Below are positions 5,595 to 10,134 of a DNA stretch of 10,134 bases, piece after piece (positions within the stretch are counted from its first letter, which is position 1; each line of letters opens with the position of its first letter). Under the pieces are notes generated by a model. That model saw nothing but the letters and a program-made list of their open reading frames with translations. It was not told where the DNA came from and made no database searches. Origin of the DNA: Spartobacteria bacterium UBA6821. Its GTDB lineage: Bacteria > Verrucomicrobiota > Verrucomicrobiia > Chthoniobacterales > UBA6821. Made by a program: the position numbers and the translations under genes. The stretch spans positions 19,286 to 29,419 of the forward strand of contig DKEN01000153.1 of the NCBI GenBank assembly GCA_002452515.1. Direction: 5' to 3'.

Positions 5595-6311
5595 ATGACA
5601 AGTCAATATTTTAAAAATAGTTACAAGGTTTTTAATCCTTCTTTGCTTTCAGAAGCTTCTCCAAACAAAGAGGAAGCCGTGATTGTTATCGGAAACACAT
5701 CGAATATTAAAGCTGTGGCTTTGCCTGAGAATGAGCTCAGACGGGCAGCTGCAATTACCCATCATTCCTCACGGGATCGCTACCTTGCCGGGCGCTACTT
5801 AGTGAGGGGAATTCTTTCACAATGGCTGGCGATGAAACCTGAGGATATCACAATAGCCTTGAGCGATCTGGGCAAACCATTTCTCCCTCATCATCACTTT
5901 CACTTCAGCATCTCTCATACGGAGCAGGCCGTGGCGGCAGTTTTTTCAATTCAGTCTTCGGGTATCGATCTGGAGCAGGAGCGAACGCTGGATGCCCTCG
6001 CATTGGCCCGGCGTTTTTTTTCACCCGAGGAAGCGGATTTTTTGTCCCAAACTCAATCGCTGCCGGAGTTTTTTAGACTCTGGTGTTGCCGTGAAGCAGC
6101 AATCAAGGGGGATGGAAGAGGACTTGGAGGCCTTTTAAACGCAACGAGGCCCATACTTCCTGCATCCGATGACTGCGTGCAGGTGTTCGTGGGGGGGGTG
6201 GAATGGAATGTCTTTCCCTGGTTGATGAAGGGTGGAATCCACGGGGCAGCTGCCTTCCAGACGCTGCCGAGTGTAATTCGCTGGTGTGATCTCGCTGATC
6301 CGCTAGGGTGA
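5595..6311 (+). CDS. 4'-phosphopantetheinyl transferase (Sfp/HetI type)
   Basis: This enzyme moves the phosphopantetheine arm of coenzyme A onto a Ser of a carrier protein (acyl, peptidyl or aryl) in the cytosol. From ATG 5595 (238 aa): RYLAGRYLVRGIL at 62-74, GKPFL at 93-97, FSISHTE at 104-110, the Mg2+-binding GIDLE at 123-127 (Asp125, Glu127), FFSPEEADFL at 141-150, and FRLWCCREAAIKGDGRGL at 160-177, where the usual WxxKEA is WCCREA with catalytic Glu167. The size fits the Sfp group rather than short AcpS. The first about 28 residues are unlike the family and AT-rich. A GTG at 5679 (codon 29), preceded by AAAGAGGAAG, is a strong alternative start and would give 210 aa. No carrier-protein or synthase gene is nearby. 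It ends 6 bases before the helicase. It contains T8 (6014-6021) and G8 (6191-6198) runs. Confidence 0.85.
   Translation: MTSQYFKNSYKVFNPSLLSEASPNKEEAVIVIGNTSNIKAVALPENELRRAAAITHHSSRDRYLAGRYLVRGILSQWLAMKPEDITIALSDLGKPFLPHHHFHFSISHTEQAVAAVFSIQSSGIDLEQERTLDALALARRFFSPEEADFLSQTQSLPEFFRLWCCREAAIKGDGRGLGGLLNATRPILPASDDCVQVFVGGVEWNVFPWLMKGGIHGAAAFQTLPSVIRWCDLADPLG
5667..5681 (+). promoter_or_regulatory. Ribosome binding site and GTG, alternative start of the phosphopantetheinyl transferase
   Basis: AAAGAGGAAG at 5667-5676 contains AGAGGA, close to the anti-Shine-Dalgarno complement, 4-5 bases before an in-frame GTG at 5679-5681. The upstream ATG at 5595 has no comparable site. Starting here gives a protein that begins directly at the first family-like beta strand (VIVIGNTSNIKAV), and leaves about 116 bases between the divergent genes for promoters. 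The spacing is a little short, so both starts stay possible. Confidence 0.4.
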
Positions 6312-6317
6312 ACTTTC

Positions 6318-7541
6318 ATGTCATTTCAGGATCTCGGATTATTTGAAGCCGTCGTGCACGGTGCGCAGAGGATGGGTTATGTTGAGCCTTCGCCCATTCA
6401 GGAACAGGCTATTCCAGTTGTGATGCGAGGTGGCGACTTGATTGCCTCCGCTCAAACAGGTACTGGAAAGACAGCGGCCTTCGGTCTTCCCATTCTGAGC
6501 CGTCTGAAGGAAGCACAGGGAAAAGTTCGTTGCCTGATTCTCGAGCCGACGCGGGAACTGGCGCTTCAAGTGGAGGCTGCGTTCAAGGATTTCTCCGCCT
6601 TCACCGATCTTGAAACCTTGGTTCTCTTTGGAGGAGTCGGCTATGGAACTCAGAGGGAAGCCTTGCAGCGCGGAGTGGATATTATCGTAGCAACTCCTGG
6701 ACGACTTCTTGATTTTCTGCAACAGGGAGAAATCAGTCTGGCTGATGTCTCGATACTTGTCCTTGATGAAGTCGATCGCATGCTCGACATGGGATTCCTG
6801 CCTGATGTTCGCCGTATAGTGGAGAGGTGCCCGAAAGAGCGGCAGACACTACTTTTCTCCGCCACTGTCCCCGAGGAGATTGAGAGGCTCTCTTCATGGT
6901 GTCTCCGTAATCCGGAGAAGATATCCATAGGCGCCCGACGCTCCGCCGCCGAAACGGTGAAGCATGCCTTCTATCCGGTTGCTGCCGCTCAAAAATTTGA
7001 CTTGCTCAAGTCGATGCTCGATCGCACTGATTACCATAGCGTGCTGATTTTCTGCCGCACCAAGGATGGTGCCGACCGGATCGCCCGCCAGCTTGAGAGT
7101 GAGAATCACAAGGTGGCCGTCATGCATTCCAACCGCTCCCAGCAGGAACGCATGGATGCACTCGAGGGATTCAAGAGCGGTCGTTATGAAGTCATGGTGG
7201 CGACGGATATCGCCGCACGCGGTATTGATATCGCCGGTGTCAGTCATGTCATCAATTTCGACGTGCCGCAGCATCCCGAGGATTATGTCCATCGGATTGG
7301 TCGCACGGGTCGTGCCCAGACTGAGGGGGACGCCTTTACCATCATGACGGCTGAGGAACTGCCTCATGTGAAGGCCATCGAGACATTCATTGCACAAAAA
7401 GTACCTCGCGAGAAATTGGAGAACTTTCCCTATCTCTTCACGATGCTATTCCAGGAGGAGGAAGCTGCTAGAGTCCTCAAAAACATCCGTGGAGCCCGTA
7501 CGCTCAAGGGGTACAGCTACGGAGCGCGCAAAAAACGCTGA
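6318..7541 (+). CDS. DEAD-box RNA helicase (RhlE-like)
   Basis: A 407-residue ATP-dependent RNA helicase, cytosolic, probably acting in RNA unwinding, ribosome assembly or mRNA turnover. The motifs are in order: Q motif with GYVEPSPIQ (20-28), Walker A AQTGTGKT (45-52), Ia PTREL (77-81), GG (105-106), Ib TPGR (126-129), motif II DEVD (150-153) in LVLDEVDRMLDMGF, III SAT (181-183), IV-like VLIFCRTK (242-249), V ATDIAARGIDI (295-305), VI HRIGRTGRA (325-333). The C-terminal tail is short and basic (ends YGARKKR), as in compact RhlE-type proteins. Motif II differs from the usual DEAD by Ala to Val; the codons GAT GAA GTC GAT at 6765-6776 are clear. ATG 6318 has AGGGTG (6305-6310), overlapping the previous stop, about 7 bases upstream. 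With a 6-base gap after the phosphopantetheinyl transferase gene, the two are probably co-transcribed and translationally linked. Confidence 0.95.
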   Translation: MSFQDLGLFEAVVHGAQRMGYVEPSPIQEQAIPVVMRGGDLIASAQTGTGKTAAFGLPILSRLKEAQGKVRCLILEPTRELALQVEAAFKDFSAFTDLETLVLFGGVGYGTQREALQRGVDIIVATPGRLLDFLQQGEISLADVSILVLDEVDRMLDMGFLPDVRRIVERCPKERQTLLFSATVPEEIERLSSWCLRNPEKISIGARRSAAETVKHAFYPVAAAQKFDLLKSMLDRTDYHSVLIFCRTKDGADRIARQLESENHKVAVMHSNRSQQERMDALEGFKSGRYEVMVATDIAARGIDIAGVSHVINFDVPQHPEDYVHRIGRTGRAQTEGDAFTIMTAEELPHVKAIETFIAQKVPREKLENFPYLFTMLFQEEEAARVLKNIRGARTLKGYSYGARKKR

Positions 7542-7711
7542 GTAGTACGCTGCGTGTAGAAATTCTTCTTCTCCACTCATCGGATGGGGGCATACAGAGT
7601 TAAAAAGCAGGTTAAAAGACTTGATTTTTGTTCGACTTGAGATAGTTTTTCCCCTTCCCGTCGCCGGCTTGTTATCGGTTTAACCGCTGATAATTCACGA
7701 CGGTTTTACGA
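7542..7711. other. Intergenic region between helicase and surface-protein gene
   Basis: 170 bases with no coding potential that I can see. No strong intrinsic terminator for the helicase is visible; only a weak AGAA-ATTC-TTCT hairpin occurs near 7560. Two GTTAAAA direct repeats lie 12 bases apart (7599-7605 and 7611-7617) in an AT-rich stretch, and there is a pyrimidine-rich run at about 7646-7660. The last 40 bases hold the likely promoter of the next gene, listed separately. Confidence 0.5.
7669..7694 (+). promoter_or_regulatory. Possible promoter and operator-like inverted repeat before the surface-protein gene
   Basis: GATAAT (7689-7694) matches the -10 consensus at 5 of 6 bases and lies 17 bases before the ATG at 7712, so a very short leader is implied. 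The only -35-like hexamer is TTGTTA (7669-7674), with a short spacer of 14. Between them is a perfect inverted repeat CGGTT-T-AACCG (7676-7686). Poor -35 spacing plus a palindrome next to the -10 would suit an activator- or repressor-controlled promoter, but this is a weak call from eye inspection. Confidence 0.3.
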
Positions 7712-10134
7712 ATGCTAAAACTTCAATTATCATTACTATTAATCATCCTGACTCAAACGGGTTTGATGGCGCAGGTTCTTGATATCGAAGGTGGGATCAC
7801 CACGAATATCAATAATGGAACAAGTGCCTACTCGAGTACATTGATCGGTGGGTCAAGCGATGACAATACACTGAACGTTCAAGGGGCGGGCACCATTTTA
7901 ACCAATGCATCGAATGTTGTCATAGGGTACGATTTTTCCAAAAACAGTCTTGTGGTGACCAACGGAGCCAGTTTGCCGGTCGGCTACCAACTGCTGATCG
8001 GTTTTAACGGGGGGAGCAATAATGCCCTCACGATTGCCTCCGCAACAGCAACTGTCGCCCAGAGTCTCTGGGTTGGCTATCAGGGATCCAAAAATGGCTC
8101 TCTTCTGGTCACCGGATCAAACGCGTCTCTCAATGTTTCCAATGGCTTTTATATCGGTGATGGATCAAGCGGTAATAAACTCACTGTATCTGCCGGTGCC
8201 ACACTGGTTACAGCAGGTGGGGCAGCTCTCGGTGTTGACTCTGTGGGCAATGCTCCCGGATCCAACAACAGTGCCCTCATCACCGGGATTGGATCGACGT
8301 GGAGTAACTCCGGAGGAATGATCGTCGGGAGCAAGGGAGGGGGAACGCTTACGCTGGGGAGTGGTGCTGCCGTTACCTCCGACACCATCACTATTGCCGC
8401 CCACTCTTCAAATGGGGTTGTCTCTTCTGGAACCTTGAATGTTGGGGTGGTTGGAGGCGGCAGCACAAACGTTTCCCTGAATGCCACAACCATCAACTTT
8501 GGCGATGGAAATGGAGCGCTGAATTTCAATCAGTCAGATACCACTCAGGTCAATGCGGATCTTGTCAGTGGCACAGGTAAGGCTACACTTAACATGAATG
8601 GAAGTGGAACCACAATCCTGAATGGTAATAATGTTACCTATAATGGGGATGTGAACATCTCCGGAGGGAGCCTGATGGTCGGGACGAACGGAACAAATGG
8701 TATTTTTGGCCCTGGAGGAAAAGTGACACTGACAAACAACGGCGCTTTGCTGATCAATATCGATCACGATTACCAATACACGATGTCTAATAATATCAGC
8801 GGCCACGGTGATCTGGAAAATATTGGAGGAGGTCATCTGATTCTGACCGGCAACAACGACTATGCCGGCATCACGCTGATTCATTCAGTTCTCTGCCAAT
8901 GCGCGGCAATCCAGATCGGCGATGGTGGAACCAATGGAACGCTTGGAACCGGGACGCTCATCATGCAGGCCAATACCAATAGCGGCACCAATTACTTCCC
9001 CACACTTGGCTTTGATCTCAGTAAAAATTACACGGTCACTAACACGCTTGTGGTAGGACTGGGATACCTGAGAAACGAGGGTACTGGAACAACAACTCTC
9101 GGAGGAACCGTGCTACTTTTTGATCCCAGTCTGACAAATGGGGGTGTCGTCTCGGTTGATAAGGGGGGTATGATTGTTACTGGAACGCTCAACGGGGGTA
9201 CCAATGGCTACATTGATGTGGGCACAACGAATGCCTCGGTGACGATGACCTTTGCCGGTAGCAGCACGACGACGATGAACAGCATGATTATCGGCAACGG
9301 AACCCTGGCTGGCAGCAATGTGGTGACGGCGAACCACGCGGTCATTAATCTTAGCGGCGTCTTGACAGTTGGTGGCGTAAATAATCCAGGAGGAAATCTC
9401 ATGGACATCAGTAACGGATCAACGGTGACAAGCACGAACCTCTGGGTGGGAGCGGAAAGTGACAGCAATCACTTGGTTGTTTCCGGAACGAACACAAAGA
9501 TAACGGTGGTTGGAACTCCTGTTGGAATTTACATCGGCGATTCTGGTAACGGGAATAGCATGCTCATCTCCAACGGAGCCTCAGTAACGACGATCGGTCA
9601 GGCCTATATTGGGACGGCGACGGGGTTTGGAGGAGACACCAATCCCGGTCTTGATGAATCTGTCGTGGTGACGGGAATCAATTCCACATGGAGTAACACC
9701 GGCACAATCATCGTCGGAGATTCGGGTAGTGGTACACTGACAGTGGAAAATGGCGGGACGGTGAGTGCCGATCACGGGATCACTCTCGCCAACTCAAGTA
9801 ATTCGGTCGGCACTCTTAATCTTGGCAACGGTACCCTGACGACTCCATCCGTGACGTTTGGAAGTGGTAGTGGCACCATTAACTTTAATCCAACAACACA
9901 GACAGCGCTCACCAGTTCGATCACAGGACTCGGATCCGTGAACTTTTTGGGATCTGGAAGCACAACAATTTCTGGAAACAACACCTATACCGGGACGACA
10001 ACGATCACGGGTGGGACGGTGGTTGCAGCCAGTACCAACGCCCTGGGAAACAGTTCGGTGATTCTCAATGGCAGCAGCACCTTATCGCTTAAGGCGGATC
10101 TTACCATTACATCGGAATTCACTTGGAACTCTTC
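7712..10134 (+). CDS. Large exported beta-repeat surface protein (autotransporter/PEP-CTERM type), 5' part
   Basis: The frame opens at ATG 7712 and has no stop through the right edge: 807 full codons plus two bases. Residues 1-22 are a signal peptide (MLK, hydrophobic 5-15, LMAQ before the mature part). The mature part is almost wholly Gly/Asn/Thr/Ser/Val beta-strand repeats of about 20-25 residues, such as FYIGDGSSGNKLTVSAGA (about 151-168) and IIVGDSGSGTLTVENGGTV, which fit the T5SS/PEP-CTERM-associated repeat. Others, such as GNNTYTGTTTITGGTV (755-770), fit the autotransporter-associated beta-strand repeat. This predicts a right-handed beta-helix passenger. The C-terminus is outside, so a beta-barrel (type V secretion) or a PEP-CTERM sorting signal cannot be told apart. 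No Shine-Dalgarno is seen. A block is duplicated (residues about 120-326 and 578-776), and the only two cysteines are Cys395 and Cys397. The likely role is adhesion or cell-surface/matrix structure, which is inference. Confidence 0.88.
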   Translation, partial: MLKLQLSLLLIILTQTGLMAQVLDIEGGITTNINNGTSAYSSTLIGGSSDDNTLNVQGAGTILTNASNVVIGYDFSKNSLVVTNGASLPVGYQLLIGFNGGSNNALTIASATATVAQSLWVGYQGSKNGSLLVTGSNASLNVSNGFYIGDGSSGNKLTVSAGATLVTAGGAALGVDSVGNAPGSNNSALITGIGSTWSNSGGMIVGSKGGGTLTLGSGAAVTSDTITIAAHSSNGVVSSGTLNVGVVGGGSTNVSLNATTINFGDGNGALNFNQSDTTQVNADLVSGTGKATLNMNGSGTTILNGNNVTYNGDVNISGGSLMVGTNGTNGIFGPGGKVTLTNNGALLINIDHDYQYTMSNNISGHGDLENIGGGHLILTGNNDYAGITLIHSVLCQCAAIQIGDGGTNGTLGTGTLIMQANTNSGTNYFPTLGFDLSKNYTVTNTLVVGLGYLRNEGTGTTTLGGTVLLFDPSLTNGGVVSVDKGGMIVTGTLNGGTNGYIDVGTTNASVTMTFAGSSTTTMNSMIIGNGTLAGSNVVTANHAVINLSGVLTVGGVNNPGGNLMDISNGSTVTSTNLWVGAESDSNHLVVSGTNTKITVVGTPVGIYIGDSGNGNSMLISNGASVTTIGQAYIGTATGFGGDTNPGLDESVVVTGINSTWSNTGTIIVGDSGSGTLTVENGGTVSADHGITLANSSNSVGTLNLGNGTLTTPSVTFGSGSGTINFNPTTQTALTSSITGLGSVNFLGSGSTTISGNNTYTGTTTITGGTVVAASTNALGNSSVILNGSSTLSLKADLTITSEFTWNS
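8069..8690 (+). repeat. First copy of the long internal duplication in the surface protein
   Basis: Residues about 120-326. In order: LWVGYQGSKNGSLLVTGSN, FYIGDGSSGNKLTVSAGA, an ALITGIGSTWSNSGGMIVG block, GGTLTLGSGAAV, ITIAAHSSN, TLNVG, TINFGDGNGALNFN, SGTGKATLNMNGSGTTILNGNN and a VNISGGSLMVG strand. The order and spacing match residues 578-776, with offsets of 450-463 residues at four anchor points. Identity is clear at the protein level and lower at the DNA level. Confidence 0.7.
9443..10040 (+). repeat. Second copy of the long internal duplication in the surface protein
   Basis: Residues about 578-776. In order: LWVGAESDSNHLVVSGTN, IYIGDSGNGNSMLISNGA, a VVVTGINSTWSNTGTIIVG block, SGTLTVENGGTV, ITLANSSN, TLNLGNG, TFGSGSGTINFN, ITGLGSVNFLGSGSTTISGNN and TTITGGTVV. 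It ends in a full autotransporter-associated beta-strand repeat (from 9974). Anchors: Trp578 against Trp120, Trp660 against Trp197, Gly755 against Gly305. Confidence 0.7.

Noticed and set aside
6894-7397. A 167-codon minus-strand frame inside the helicase gene.
   Set aside because: It lies opposite conserved helicase motifs V and VI; its length follows from the codon use of the real gene.
8149-9984. Several long open frames on the minus strand across the surface-protein gene (for example 8149-8529, 9208-9468, 9772-9984).
   Set aside because: They are antisense to a continuous repeat-rich plus-strand frame. Their Pro/Leu/Val-rich translations are what the Gly/Thr/Asn repeat codons give in reverse, and none has a domain or a ribosome site.
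8069-10040. Repeated blocks considered as a CRISPR array or satellite DNA.
   Set aside because: The repeats are protein-level, variable in DNA sequence and keep the reading frame; there are no uniform spacers.

Overview
This 10.1 kb window is ordinary bacterial chromosome of moderate GC content. It ends in the first 2.4 kb of a very large, repetitive exported surface protein. The best guess for the host is a member of the Verrucomicrobiota. The reasons are the mix of two repeat types in the surface protein (the T5SS/PEP-CTERM-associated repeat and the autotransporter-associated beta-strand repeat), a small coiled-coil/AT-hook/winged-helix protein, and start codons that mostly lack a strong Shine-Dalgarno sequence. 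No marker gene settles the assignment.

Layout, left to right. Positions 1-707 hold the 3' part of an EamA/DMT-family membrane transporter that enters from the left edge. trpD (anthranilate phosphoribosyltransferase, tryptophan synthesis) follows on the same strand. A small glutaredoxin lies tail to tail with trpD; the two stop codons share one CTAG. A tRNA-Glu(CTC) gene with an encoded CCA sits at 2089-2164. Next come a 666-residue exported protein with a transglutaminase-like cysteine-peptidase fold and a helical C-terminal part (2220-4220), and a HAD-IIB hydrolase (4280-5068). A hairpin-rich, repeat-like patch (5102-5177) separates the HAD gene from a convergent gene for a 136-residue DNA-binding protein. 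That gene is divergent from a Sfp-type 4'-phosphopantetheinyl transferase gene, which is followed 6 bases later by an RhlE-like DEAD-box RNA helicase gene. After about 170 non-coding bases, an open reading frame starts at 7712 and runs without a stop past the right edge (at least 807 codons). It has a signal peptide and many Gly/Asn/Thr/Ser-rich beta-strand repeats.

The genes do not form one pathway. The likely transcription units are: transporter-trpD; glutaredoxin alone, probably leaderless; tRNA-Glu; the transglutaminase-like gene with HAD possibly behind it; phosphopantetheinyl transferase-helicase; and the large surface protein from its own promoter. I see no CRISPR array, insertion sequence, phage gene or rRNA, and no clear case for a new multi-gene system. 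The points most worth a second look are: the long internal duplication and compensated frame-slip-like cysteine patch in the surface protein; the Asn at the expected catalytic Asp of the transglutaminase-like protein; the DEVD motif II in the helicase; the start choice and homopolymer tracts of the phosphopantetheinyl transferase; and the hairpin patch at 5102-5177.
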